A stretch of 64,000 nucleotides of DNA, taken from Bacillota bacterium. GTDB taxonomy: Bacteria; Bacillota; Clostridia; Oscillospirales; Acutalibacteraceae. The position numbers and the translations under genes are program-made. The notes beneath the pieces are model-generated. The model was not told where the DNA came from. It worked only from the letters and a program-made list of their open reading frames with translations, and made no database searches. Shown here in pieces: positions 19,183 to 28,590 of this stretch (positions are counted from its first letter, which is position 1; each line of letters begins with the position of its first letter). The DNA lies in contig JAKJCA010000004.1 of assembly GCA_022706685.1 (NCBI GenBank), forward strand, positions 1 through 64,000, given 5' to 3'.

Positions 19183-20796
19183 ATGAACAACGGCTATTTC
19201 AAAGTGCGTGAATTTCATAACGAACCCTCTCTGGGCTATTATCCGGCAGGCGCGGCAAAACAAGAACTGCTCGATACGCTTGCCTCGATGAGAAACGGCT
19301 TTCTGGATATCCCCTTAATTATCGGCGGCAGGGAAATCAGAACCGGAAAAACAAAAAACTGCATCATCCCCCACGATAAAGACAAAGTGATCGGTTGTTA
19401 TCATGAAGCCGGCGGGGACGAAATTCAGCTGGCGATCGACGCGGCGAACAAGGCGAAAAAAATATGGGCTGAAATGCCTTATGACCAAAGAATGCTGGTG
19501 TTTCTGAAAGCGGCGCACCTTGCTTCCACTACCTGGCGGGCGAGGCTGAACGCCGCAACCATGCTATGCCAAAGCAAAACGTTCTATCAGGCGGATATCG
19601 ACTCCGCGTGCGAGCTGATTGATTTTTACAACATCAACTGCAAGGCGCTGTGCGACATTTACGATATGCAGCCCGCCCCGACGAAAGACAGCATCAATAA
19701 GGTCGATTATCGTCCGCTCGACGGCTTTGTTTTTGCCGTCACCCCTTTCAATTTTACGGCAATCGCCTCGAACCTCCCGTCTGCGCCCGCCATAGCGGGG
19801 AATACCGTCGTGTGGAAACCGGCATCCTCTGCCGTCTACTCGGCTTATATGGTGATGAAACTCTGGCAGGAGGCCGGCCTGCCGGACGGCGTGATCAACT
19901 TTATCCCGGGCAACGCGCGCATGGTCAGCGATATTGTTTTCAACAGCGAAGATCTGGCAGGCGTTCATTTCACCGGGTCGACCGAGGTGTTCAACAGTTT
20001 CTGGAAAAAGATCGGCGACAATATCGGCCGATATAAGTGTTATCCCCGTATTGTGGGCGAAACCGGAGGGAAGAACTACATTATGGTTCACCCCTCTGCG
20101 GACGCCGACCGTGTGGTCGCGGCCATCATCCGCGGCGCCTTCGAATACCAGGGCCAGAAATGCTCCGCCACTTCCCGGGGTTATATTCCCCAAAGCAGGT
20201 GGCTTGAAATCAAGGAAAAACTTGCCGGCGAAATCGCCACCATTAAAATGGGAAACGCGGAAGAACCGGACACCTTTGTCAGCGCCGTCATCGACCGGGC
20301 GGCGTTCGATAAAAACAAACGGTATCTCGAATATATCAAAGCGTCCCCCGACGCCGAAATCATCTGCGGCGGCGGGTGCGACGACACAAAAGGATTTTTC
20401 GTCGAACCCACCGTGGTTTTGACAAGCGACCCGGCCTATAAGACCATGACCGAAGAGATTTTCGGGCCGATTATCACGCTGTATGTCTATGAAGACGAGC
20501 GTTATGAAGAGATGCTGGACGTGTGCGCGAACGCGAGCGAGTACGGCCTGACGGGCGCTTTCCATGCCACGAGCAGAGAAGCCATCGACCACGCCGAGAA
20601 GGTGCTTCGTTTTTCCGCCGGCAACCTGTATATCAACGATAAAAGCACAGGGTCCGTGGTCAACCAAAACCCCTTCGGCGGCAGCAGGGCTTCCGGGACC
20701 AACGACAAAGCGGGCAGTTTCATCAATATGCTCAAATGGGTCAGCCCGCTGGCGATTAAGGACAGCTATAACGCCGCGGCTGACTACAGGTATTGA
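19183..20796 (+). CDS. pruA: L-glutamate gamma-semialdehyde (1-pyrroline-5-carboxylate) dehydrogenase
   Basis: A 537-residue aldehyde dehydrogenase of the long ALDH4 type, with VTPFNFTAIASNLPSAPA (NAD site), FTGSTEVF, ETGGKN and the catalytic-cysteine loop YQGQKCSATSR near residue 325. It oxidises glutamate semialdehyde/P5C to glutamate with NAD. Length and motifs fit P5C dehydrogenase better than other ALDHs. No proline dehydrogenase is adjacent, so it may serve ornithine or arginine breakdown. Weak hairpins at about 19081-19136 precede it; a perfect 12-bp hairpin follows. Confidence 0.92.
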   Translation: MNNGYFKVREFHNEPSLGYYPAGAAKQELLDTLASMRNGFLDIPLIIGGREIRTGKTKNCIIPHDKDKVIGCYHEAGGDEIQLAIDAANKAKKIWAEMPYDQRMLVFLKAAHLASTTWRARLNAATMLCQSKTFYQADIDSACELIDFYNINCKALCDIYDMQPAPTKDSINKVDYRPLDGFVFAVTPFNFTAIASNLPSAPAIAGNTVVWKPASSAVYSAYMVMKLWQEAGLPDGVINFIPGNARMVSDIVFNSEDLAGVHFTGSTEVFNSFWKKIGDNIGRYKCYPRIVGETGGKNYIMVHPSADADRVVAAIIRGAFEYQGQKCSATSRGYIPQSRWLEIKEKLAGEIATIKMGNAEEPDTFVSAVIDRAAFDKNKRYLEYIKASPDAEIICGGGCDDTKGFFVEPTVVLTSDPAYKTMTEEIFGPIITLYVYEDERYEEMLDVCANASEYGLTGAFHATSREAIDHAEKVLRFSAGNLYINDKSTGSVVNQNPFGGSRASGTNDKAGSFINMLKWVSPLAIKDSYNAAADYRY

Positions 20797-20885
20797 CGCC
20801 GGCTTCCCGCTGAAACAACAATCGAAGCAAGCGCCGCGCGGCTGTATGGATACCGGATAAGGCGCTTGCGAATGCAGGAATCGAA

Positions 20886-20917
20886 AAGCCCGCCGCATTG
20901 GTGATTGCGGCGGGCTT
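20886..20917. terminator. Bidirectional terminator between pruA and the ABC permease gene
   Basis: A perfect 12-bp stem aagcccgccgca / tgcggcgggctt lies between two convergent genes. The minus-strand side has a TTTT tail. Confidence 0.75.
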
Positions 20918-20936
20918 GTACTGACAGGAGAGTACC

Positions 20937-23336
20937 TTAATTTCTCACGGGCGTTTCCGATGCAAAAGCGTTGATACGTTCTTTCAGCGCCGCGGGCATG
21001 TCCTGCTCGGGCACGAACAGTGTGGTATAGCCCCCGCCGTCTTTCAATTCAAAATTAACAAAATAACCCGCCCCTTTGGTGAAATACGAAAAGCGCGCCT
21101 TTTTCGCCAGCGCTGCGGCGGTCTCCGCGTCGTTTAGGACGAAAGCGCCGCCGAACCTGCCGTATTCGGGGGCTTTCGCATAAAAGCCGCCGATGAAATG
21201 ATAGGATATTTCAGAATAACCAGGATAGTAGGAAGAACCGGCGTCCGCCGAAGAGAAGGGGATGATTCTTGCGCCGGCGACTGTTGCACCGCTGTCAAGC
21301 AAATCAAAGTACGGTTGCTGCGTTACCGAGCCGTCATCACCGATGATGGTCGCCCGGTTGTCTTTCAAAAAACGCAGGGTATTCGCCATGTCGGCTGTGA
21401 CCGCGAAGCTTGAGACGCCCTGCGCCGTGACGTCGACGGCGTCGGCGAACGGAGTGCCGGACGGCGTGTCGGGCTTTTCAAACGGGTTGCCGCCGTCACG
21501 GTCGAGTATCGGTTCGTTCAAACGGAAGATAAGCAGCCCCAGCGCCGGCTCGGCCGCGAAATAACGCTGTTCGAGCGTTTGCGCGGCGAAGTCGGCGGCC
21601 AGCGCCGCGAGCAGTTCTTTGCGCTTCGGGGCGGTCAATTCCATCGGCGTTGTCTTATCCAGAAACCTTGAACTTAGAAAGACGTCAGCCTCTTTCTGGT
21701 AGAAAGTTTTCGCAAGGCCTGCGTCGTTGCCGTCGGCGTCGGTCCGCGGCTCGGTCAGGGCGCTCTTGACGGCGTCACGGTAACGCTGTGTGTTCTCAAT
21801 CTCGAGCAGTCTGACCAGCGTCCGCATGTCCGCCTTCGCGAAGTGGCGGTAAACGGCTTTCCCGTTTTTCAAATGATAGACGACGCTGAACGAGGCGTCG
21901 ACGCTATCCGAGCGGTTTGCGCCTGCGACTTCCTTGTGAAGCGCGGCAATAGCTTGTATATCAGCCTTCGAGGTGAAACCGTCCAGCGTGCCCGTCACGT
22001 CGACCGAAAATACATAATCGGGGTCATCATGGTAGTAAATCGAATCAAGCGGCTTGAGCAGTCCCCTGTACCCTTGCAGGGAGACCTCTGCGCTTTCGAC
22101 TTTGTCAGGATTGGGCACGTAAGTGGAAAAACCGAACAGCCCGGTGGAAAAAATAAAAAACACAGCCAGCGCCGCGGCCAGGTGAATCGGCAGTTTGAAC
22201 ATGCCGCGCAGCCACTCGCGAAAGTTGCGTATCAGCGCAAAGTCGACTACGAGGTAAATCAGGCTCATCGCGCCCAGACCCAGCGCCGCGCCCACGGCAA
22301 CCGGTTTGATGTTCGCCGCGCAAAGGCTGAAAAAGAAAATGCCCGGCAGAAAAACGGCGAGGAAATTCAGCGTCCTGTTCTGCCCGAGAAAGCCGCAAAT
22401 CTCCGCTTTTCTTCTTTTGAACAGATATACGGCCAGTAGCGCAAGCGCGCCGGATGCCGCCAGCCAGATCAGAGGCGGCAAAAAATCGGGTTTGACCCAG
22501 CGGAAATCCGTATCGGCGGTTTCTCTGGCCAGTACGCCTGCCTCACAAACCTTTTTATAAAAAAAGTAGACGGGGTTCCAGGAAGCGAGCGTATCCGCCA
22601 GCGATTTCGCCTGGCCTGTCATCGGGTCGGCGAAAAATCCGTAGGGGGATCCCGGAGTCAGGGTTTTCATCAAAACCTGCAGGCAGAAGAAAAAAATCGA
22701 CGGGGCGGCCAGCATGACCGCCGAAAACGCGATGCCTTCCGCCAGCGTGCCGACGCAGCTAAACACCGCGGCCGTCACGGTGAAAACCATGAAACACAGC
22801 GCGGTATAACCGGCGATATGGAAGGCGACGGCCGTCAGCAATTCTGCCGAAAATCCGAAATAGGCGGCGTTGATGGCCAGGCAGGCGAGGAAAGGCAGCG
22901 CGACGGAAGCGAAAAGCATCAGCAGCCCGGCGCTGTATTTCGCGCCGAAGAGCGTGCTTCTTTTTATGCCCAGGCTGTAAAAAACGTTGACGGTTTTCTT
23001 GCCGGCGATGAAGCGGAACATCATCACGCCCAGCAGCAGGGAAACGCCAACAGCCGCCACATGCATCACGGCGTTGCCGGAAGAGGCGCGGTAGCCTTCA
23101 AAAATAATGTACTTAAAAAGTTTGGAGAGGTCCTGCGCCTGCGGGCCTCCGCCGATTGTGTCGTAAACGGCTTTGCCGGCCGCAGGGTCAAATATGCTCC
23201 TGACGCTGGAATAACAACTCAATACGGCGGCCAGCGAGAACACGGCAAGGTTGAGCGCCGGCAGGAGAAAATTGCCCTTGAGGGCGGAAAAAAAAGTAGT
23301 CCGGAAAAGCTCAGCCGAAGATTTGCGAGAAGTCAT
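20937..23336 (-). CDS. ABC transporter permease with large extracytoplasmic domain
   Basis: The 799-residue protein has six hydrophobic segments in its first ~310 residues (e.g. LLPALNLAVFSLAAVLSCY, SLLLGVMMFRFIAG, VAFHIAGYTALCFMVFTVTAA). Two to three more lie near 330-430, ending with LAAALAVFFIFSTGLFGF. A soluble region of about 370 residues follows. It matches ABC-2-type permeases of the YtrB/YtrC-like exporters with an added C-terminal domain. Its start overlaps the end of the ATPase gene by 26 bases. Substrate unknown. Confidence 0.82.
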   Translation of the reverse strand: MTSRKSSAELFRTTFFSALKGNFLLPALNLAVFSLAAVLSCYSSVRSIFDPAAGKAVYDTIGGGPQAQDLSKLFKYIIFEGYRASSGNAVMHVAAVGVSLLLGVMMFRFIAGKKTVNVFYSLGIKRSTLFGAKYSAGLLMLFASVALPFLACLAINAAYFGFSAELLTAVAFHIAGYTALCFMVFTVTAAVFSCVGTLAEGIAFSAVMLAAPSIFFFCLQVLMKTLTPGSPYGFFADPMTGQAKSLADTLASWNPVYFFYKKVCEAGVLARETADTDFRWVKPDFLPPLIWLAASGALALLAVYLFKRRKAEICGFLGQNRTLNFLAVFLPGIFFFSLCAANIKPVAVGAALGLGAMSLIYLVVDFALIRNFREWLRGMFKLPIHLAAALAVFFIFSTGLFGFSTYVPNPDKVESAEVSLQGYRGLLKPLDSIYYHDDPDYVFSVDVTGTLDGFTSKADIQAIAALHKEVAGANRSDSVDASFSVVYHLKNGKAVYRHFAKADMRTLVRLLEIENTQRYRDAVKSALTEPRTDADGNDAGLAKTFYQKEADVFLSSRFLDKTTPMELTAPKRKELLAALAADFAAQTLEQRYFAAEPALGLLIFRLNEPILDRDGGNPFEKPDTPSGTPFADAVDVTAQGVSSFAVTADMANTLRFLKDNRATIIGDDGSVTQQPYFDLLDSGATVAGARIIPFSSADAGSSYYPGYSEISYHFIGGFYAKAPEYGRFGGAFVLNDAETAAALAKKARFSYFTKGAGYFVNFELKDGGGYTTLFVPEQDMPAALKERINAFASETPVRN

Positions 23337-24216
23337 AATCCGAGCCCTCCATTTCTTCTAAAAAGATTTCCTCAAGCGTCAGCGGCTGCTTCTCAATCAG
23401 CAGCGGCGAGAGTGTGCGCAGCTTTTCCTCAATCGCCTGCGCGCTTCCGCCGGCCGACAGCGTGATGATCTTGCCGTCCTTTGCGAAACGCTTGACCTCG
23501 ATGCCGGCTGCCTCGAAATCCTCCCGGCTGATGTCGCCGCCGAACACCGCGCGGAATTTGCTTCTGCTGCCGCTGAGTTCGTCGACGGCGGCGTCGAGCA
23601 CGATTTTCTTGCCGTTAATCAGCCCGATATGGTCGCACATATCGCCGAGTTCGTGCAGGTTGTGCGACGAGATGACGACGCAGCAATCTCTGCCGGAGGC
23701 GTATTCCATCAGCAGGTTCTTTGCCATGTTCCTTTTGGCGGGGTCAAGCCCGTCGAAACTCTCGTCGAGCAGCAGCACTTCGGGGAAGGTGGACAGCCCA
23801 AGCACCATTTCCGCCTGCCGCTGCATGCCTTTGGAGAAGCCGTTGATGCGTTTGGTCGTGTCGAGCCCGAACACTTCCGCGAGTTTGGCGAAGGTTTTCA
23901 TATCGAAACCCGGATAATACCCGCGGTAAAAACGCGCCATCTTATCCATATTCGCATAGGGCTGAAAGTACAGGTCGTCGGGCACATAGAAAAGTTTTTG
24001 TTTGACAAACGGGTTGTCGAACACGTGCTGGCCGAATATTCTGACTTCGCCGCCGTCGGGTTTAAACACGCCCGCGAGCGTTTTCAGCAGCGTGGTTTTG
24101 CCGGCGCCGTTGTATCCGACCAGCCCGTAAACCGAGCCCTTGCCGACACGAAACGACACGTCGCTGAGCGCGGTAAACGTCCCATATTTTTTTGTCATTT
24201 GGATGACTTCAATCAA
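23311..24216 (-). CDS. ABC transporter ATP-binding protein (YtrB-like)
   Basis: The 301-residue protein has Walker A GYNGAGKTTLLKTLAG near residue 34, a Walker B VLLLDESFDGLDP near residue 154, and in place of the usual LSGGQ signature a GFSKGMQRQAEM segment typical of this sub-family. It powers the permease encoded just downstream. In related loci a GntR-type regulator precedes this gene; none is seen here. It starts 31 bases after manA on the same strand and may be read from the same transcript. Confidence 0.92.
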   Translation of the reverse strand: MIEVIQMTKKYGTFTALSDVSFRVGKGSVYGLVGYNGAGKTTLLKTLAGVFKPDGGEVRIFGQHVFDNPFVKQKLFYVPDDLYFQPYANMDKMARFYRGYYPGFDMKTFAKLAEVFGLDTTKRINGFSKGMQRQAEMVLGLSTFPEVLLLDESFDGLDPAKRNMAKNLLMEYASGRDCCVVISSHNLHELGDMCDHIGLINGKKIVLDAAVDELSGSRSKFRAVFGGDISREDFEAAGIEVKRFAKDGKIITLSAGGSAQAIEEKLRTLSPLLIEKQPLTLEEIFLEEMEGSDYDFSQIFG

Positions 24217-24247
24217 TTTTCGGCCTCCTTTTCAAGGCGGTCACGGT

Positions 24248-25330
24248 TTATCGCGGCGGCAGACATTCCAGCAGTTCGAGCATTTCGCCGGTGTCGGCGC
24301 GCACGGTGTAAGTTCCCGCGCCGGCCGGGACAAAGAGGCTGTCGCCGGCTCGGACGGGGATGCCGTCTACCGCGCCCCTGCCGCGGGTGACGGCCAGAGC
24401 GCCGGGCCGGCCGAAGGTTTCGCGCGAGCATCGCCCGCTGACGATCAGGGCGTTGAGCGCGAAGCACGGGGTTTCCTTCTCGGTAATTAAGGCGTATTGA
24501 GCCATCTCCTCCGAGCGCGCGGTCAAACGCGGTTCCGGCTTGAACGCCTCAAGCAGCTGTTCGAATGTGTGGCCTTCATAGTGGAAACACTCGAACATTT
24601 TGTCGAAGCCGATGCCCTGGTGACAGAGAAAGTCGGGCAGCCGCTCCCCGAGCATATTGCACTTTTCCAAACTGATGGTGTAATCGGTCGGCTCCTGAAT
24701 TTCGAGCAGGAAGCAGCCGGGCCCGATCGCATGCGGCGTTCCGCCTTTGATAATAAACAAATCGCCGGGCTTAACCGGCACCTTGTGCATCAGAGCCGCC
24801 ATGCCCGCGATGTCCTGCGCGTCAAAGAGTTCCCTCAATTTCGCACAGTCGGTGTCTTGCTTGAATCCCAGCAGAATATACGGCTCTTCGCCTTTGATGA
24901 CGCGGCTGCCGAGGATATACCACGCCTCGGTTTTGCCGTAATCCGAACAGAAAAGCCTCTTGGCGGCGTCACGGTCCGGATGCACCTGAATCGGCAGGCG
25001 CTCCGCCGAATCGAGGAATTTTGTCAGCACACCGAAGTGGACGCCGAACTTCGCGATATGTTCCGCGCCGAGATATGCTTCCGGGTCCGACTCGATAAGG
25101 TCTTTCAAATAGACGGTTTCCCCGTTCGGAGCCATGACGCGGCTGAGCCCTTCGCGCTCGGGTTTGTCCGGCCGGTCGGGGTTGTTTGCGGCGACGACGG
25201 AGGCCAGCCAATCCTCGGGGAAATAACCGTCCGTCCCTTCCTTCCCCCTCAATTGGTCGAGCAGGGCGCCTCCGAGGTAGATTCTCCAGACCCGGTTTTC
25301 CAGCATTTTCAGCACAGAGGGTTTTTCCAT
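24248..25330 (-). CDS. manA: Mannose-6-phosphate isomerase, class I
   Basis: The 360-residue protein has the zinc-site motif LPIQVHPDRDAAKRLF, then KGGTPHAIGPGCFLLEIQEPTDY in the cupin core and a C-terminal cupin-like part. It interconverts mannose-6-phosphate and fructose-6-phosphate. With the alpha-mannosidase gene 4 kb away this would feed released mannose into glycolysis (inference). The ATG follows GGGAGG. It is divergent from the glycan operon. Confidence 0.93.
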   Translation of the reverse strand: MEKPSVLKMLENRVWRIYLGGALLDQLRGKEGTDGYFPEDWLASVVAANNPDRPDKPEREGLSRVMAPNGETVYLKDLIESDPEAYLGAEHIAKFGVHFGVLTKFLDSAERLPIQVHPDRDAAKRLFCSDYGKTEAWYILGSRVIKGEEPYILLGFKQDTDCAKLRELFDAQDIAGMAALMHKVPVKPGDLFIIKGGTPHAIGPGCFLLEIQEPTDYTISLEKCNMLGERLPDFLCHQGIGFDKMFECFHYEGHTFEQLLEAFKPEPRLTARSEEMAQYALITEKETPCFALNALIVSGRCSRETFGRPGALAVTRGRGAVDGIPVRAGDSLFVPAGAGTYTVRADTGEMLELLECLPPR

Positions 25331-25441
25331 GATGTTCCTCCCGTAAAGGCAATATACTTGACGGCGGGCGCCTGCATCCCGATTGACTCCCGTTCCCGCC
25401 TATCTTACTATACACGCCTTTTGAAATCAATGCGTTCTGCC

Positions 25442-25470
25442 TTGCATTCGCCAGTGCCGTATCATATAAT
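25442..25470 (+). promoter_or_regulatory. Promoter of the glycan operon
   Basis: TTGCAT (25442-25447) and a perfect TATAAT (25465-25470) with a 17-base spacer, 50 bases before the first ATG. Confidence 0.7.
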
Positions 25471-25520
25471 AGGTCGGACAGCGCCGCGCAAGGCGCGGCA
25501 CCATGTTTCGGGAGGCGCTT

Positions 25521-27644
25521 ATGGAACCGGTCGGCAGCAGTTATACCTCGGGGAGTTTTGTGCAGCGTTCGCGGGATTTTTTTACGCAGAAACACGGCTT
25601 GCCGTCCAACGAGGTTCTTTGCGCGGCCTTTGACAAAACAGGGCGTTTATGGGCGGGCACCTCCAAAGGTTTGGCCTGGTTTGACGGCGAAAAGTTCCTG
25701 CCGGTCCGGCCGGACGGCAAAAGTGCCCCGTGCGCGGTCACCATGCTTTTTTGCGATGCGGACGGCTGCTTATGGGTTGCCTGCGGGCCGAAACTTTATA
25801 CCTGCGTCAGCAACAAAATGACGCTGTATCAAGACTACGGCGAGGGCTGCGATGTGATGGACATGGCGCAGCACGGCGATAAGTTCTATATGCTGGTCAA
25901 AGGCACGCTTTACCGTTATGAGGGCGGCTGGCAGCCGTACAAAAATGTCGAAGGCCGCGTGCGCAACCTTGCCGTTTATGAACAGCTGCTTTATGTGTCG
26001 ACGGATTTGGTTTTCTACGGGCTGGAAGGCAAGCGCCCGCGCTGGAAAGGAATGTTCCCGCATCTGACCCATATGCCGAAAGCATCCATCAACGCCTTGC
26101 GGTTTGATTCCTGGGGCCATCTCTGGGTCGGTACGGACGAAGGCGTTTATATTTACGACAACACCGATTATTGGCTTAGCCCGGCCGAAACCGAGAATCT
26201 TCCGGCCGAAAAGATTAACGGCATCGCGATGGACCAAAAAGGCGCCAGGTACTTTGCGTCCGACAACGGCGTCATTGTTCTGGAAAAAGGCGCGCTGAAA
26301 TATTTGGGCGCGAAACGCTGGGTGCCCGATGCCGACGTAACGGCGGTCGCCGTTTCGGGCGACGGGCAGACCGTTTGGGCTGCAACGCGGGAAGGTTTGA
26401 GCCGGATCACCACGGCGCAGACCACGTTGAAAGCGAAAGCGGACCGCTTCTTGCGCTTGACCGAACAATACCATGTCCGCGACGGCTTTGTATGCGGCCG
26501 GCACGGGATTTCCGATGAAGACCTTTCGACCGGCAGAGTAGCCATTTCCGACAACGACGGCCTCTGGACCGGCCTGTTTGTCGCGGCGGAAGCGTTCCGC
26601 TGGGCGGTGACAAAAGACCGTAAGGCGCTCGAGAACGCCCGCAAGTCCCTCGAAGCGATGTTTTGGCTGACGAGAGTGACCGAACTGCCGGGCTTCACCG
26701 CCCGCGCGATTCGCCGCCCGGGCGAACAGGGTTTCGGGAACGGCGACAAAGAGTGGCATTTGACATCCGATCAAAGCTGCGAATGGAAATGCGAAACATC
26801 CAGCGACGAGATGGTCGGCCATTTCCTGGCGTTTTCGCTCTACTACGACCTGTGCGCGGATGCCGACGAAAAAGAAAAGATCAAAACGACCGTCTGCGCG
26901 ATGGTCGACCACATGATCCGGAACCATTACACGCTGGTCGACAAAGACGGCCTGCCGACGACCTGGGCGGTCTGGGCGCCCGAAAAACTCAACCACGACG
27001 AAAAGTGGGTGTGGGAAAAGGGGGTCAATTCCCTCGAAATACTGGCGTTCCTGAAAACCGCTTATCACATGTCGGGCGACGAAACATACGCCTCCGAGTA
27101 CAAAAAGCTGATTCAGCAGCACCATTACGCGCTCAACGCCGCGCGACACAAAGTCAAAGACGCTCACAGCTGCCACGTGGACGACAATCTGGGCTTTTTA
27201 AGTTCAATCATCCTGCTTCGTCTGGAAAACGACGAAACCATCCGGGCGCTGATTCTGATGGGGCTGGAGCATATCTGGCAGTATGAAAAAATCGAACGCA
27301 CCCCGATGTGGAACTTTATTTACGGCGCTTTCACCGGGCGGTATTGCGATGTGGAGGCGGCGGTGCAAACCCTGCGCGAAATACCGTTGAGTCTGATTGA
27401 CTACCCGATCAAAAACAGCACACGCAAAAAATTGGTCTACGACACCGAGCAGGAACAGTGGGGTGAACCCCTACAGTTACTGGAACCGCTGCCCGCCGAC
27501 GAACGCGGCGTCGGCCGGGACGATAGCAATCCTTTCCGGCCGGATTCAGGGAGGGGCACTTCGGCGGAGGACGGGTCTCTTTTCCTTATTCCCTACTGGT
27601 TTGCCCGCTATTACCGCCTGATCGGGGAAGCCGGCGAACGATAA
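25521..27644 (+). CDS. Two-component-regulator-type beta-propeller fused to a helical (glycoside hydrolase-like) domain
   Basis: The 707-residue protein begins with propeller repeats: GLPSNEVLCAAFDKTGRLWA, and INALRFDSWGHLWVGTDEGV, the Reg_prop type seen in hybrid sensors. The second half (about 310-707) is helix-rich with no membrane segment, kinase or DNA-binding domain. Its GLWTGLFVAAEAFRWAVTKD and DDNLGFLSSIILLRLE segments recall alpha/alpha-barrel glycosidase-like folds. There is no signal peptide. ATG 25521 is preferred over 25503 because GGGAGGCG lies between them. First gene of a five-gene run. The exact function is not recognised. Confidence 0.7.
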   Translation: MEPVGSSYTSGSFVQRSRDFFTQKHGLPSNEVLCAAFDKTGRLWAGTSKGLAWFDGEKFLPVRPDGKSAPCAVTMLFCDADGCLWVACGPKLYTCVSNKMTLYQDYGEGCDVMDMAQHGDKFYMLVKGTLYRYEGGWQPYKNVEGRVRNLAVYEQLLYVSTDLVFYGLEGKRPRWKGMFPHLTHMPKASINALRFDSWGHLWVGTDEGVYIYDNTDYWLSPAETENLPAEKINGIAMDQKGARYFASDNGVIVLEKGALKYLGAKRWVPDADVTAVAVSGDGQTVWAATREGLSRITTAQTTLKAKADRFLRLTEQYHVRDGFVCGRHGISDEDLSTGRVAISDNDGLWTGLFVAAEAFRWAVTKDRKALENARKSLEAMFWLTRVTELPGFTARAIRRPGEQGFGNGDKEWHLTSDQSCEWKCETSSDEMVGHFLAFSLYYDLCADADEKEKIKTTVCAMVDHMIRNHYTLVDKDGLPTTWAVWAPEKLNHDEKWVWEKGVNSLEILAFLKTAYHMSGDETYASEYKKLIQQHHYALNAARHKVKDAHSCHVDDNLGFLSSIILLRLENDETIRALILMGLEHIWQYEKIERTPMWNFIYGAFTGRYCDVEAAVQTLREIPLSLIDYPIKNSTRKKLVYDTEQEQWGEPLQLLEPLPADERGVGRDDSNPFRPDSGRGTSAEDGSLFLIPYWFARYYRLIGEAGER

Positions 27645-27660
27645 AGATAACGGAGGCGCG

Positions 27661-28566
27661 ATGATGTATCAAAAGGACAATATGCGGCAGTTCGACGGTG
27701 TCTGGGCGCTGATTCTGACACCGTTCCATGAGGACAGATCCGTTGACTTCACGGCGCTCGAGCGCTATGCCGCCTGGCAGGCGTCCCATAAACCGCAGCA
27801 TCTGTTCGCGGTCTGCGGCTCTTCGGAGATGACAAGCCTGACCCTGGACGAACGCATTCAAATCGCCTCGACGGTTGTCGCCGGGGCCGGCGGGGTGCCG
27901 GTGGTAGCGACGGCGAACCTGGAACCGTCCTGGTTCGCGCAGGTCGAGGAAGTCAAGCGGATGGAGTCAACGGGTGTTTCCGGCCTTGTTTTCGTGACAA
28001 AGGGCTACGGCAATGACCAGGACCGTATGTTCACCTACCTTGCCGAGTTGTCGACCCATACGCAGCTGCCCGTAATGCTGTATGAGTGCCCCGGCTTTTC
28101 CCCGCACAAAATGTCCGGCGAAACCTATGGCAAACTGGTGAAAACAGGCCGTTTCGTCGCCATTAAGGACACCACCTGCACCATGCCTTTGATTAAAGAA
28201 AAAATCGCCGTTCAGGGGGAATCTTCGGTTCTGCAGGCGAATATTCCGTATTTATTCGAGGCATACCGGGCCGGCGCGAGAGGCGTCTGCGCGACCCCGA
28301 CCACCTGCGGCGCGCAGCTGTTTGTCAAAATGTGGGACGAGTTCTCGCACGGGAAAATCGACGAGGCGAGACAGACCCATCAGCATATCTGCCTGCTCGA
28401 CAACGCCATCGACGGCGGCTTTTGCGCGACGGCAAAATACCTCGTCAAACTGCAGGGTATCGAGATGAACTGGTACACCAGAGGCAGCCACAACCTCAAC
28501 GCCCAGCGCCTCAAAGCGCTCGATGTCTGGTATGAATGGGCTAAAGATGCCGGCATTATGAAATAA
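27661..28566 (+). CDS. Dihydrodipicolinate synthase/N-acetylneuraminate lyase family protein
   Basis: The 301-residue TIM-barrel protein has GVWALILTPFHEDRSVDF at the start, a CGSSEMTSLTLDER segment equivalent to the family GTTGE motif but diverged, MLYECPGF with the catalytic Tyr, and FVAIKDTTCT with the Schiff-base Lys near residue 170. It probably cleaves or condenses a 2-oxo sugar acid; the altered GTTGE motif argues against true DapA. The position among glycan genes supports a sugar-acid aldolase role. Confidence 0.83.
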   Translation: MMYQKDNMRQFDGVWALILTPFHEDRSVDFTALERYAAWQASHKPQHLFAVCGSSEMTSLTLDERIQIASTVVAGAGGVPVVATANLEPSWFAQVEEVKRMESTGVSGLVFVTKGYGNDQDRMFTYLAELSTHTQLPVMLYECPGFSPHKMSGETYGKLVKTGRFVAIKDTTCTMPLIKEKIAVQGESSVLQANIPYLFEAYRAGARGVCATPTTCGAQLFVKMWDEFSHGKIDEARQTHQHICLLDNAIDGGFCATAKYLVKLQGIEMNWYTRGSHNLNAQRLKALDVWYEWAKDAGIMK

Positions 28567-28590
28567 ACGATTCGGAAAGGAAGCGTTCTC

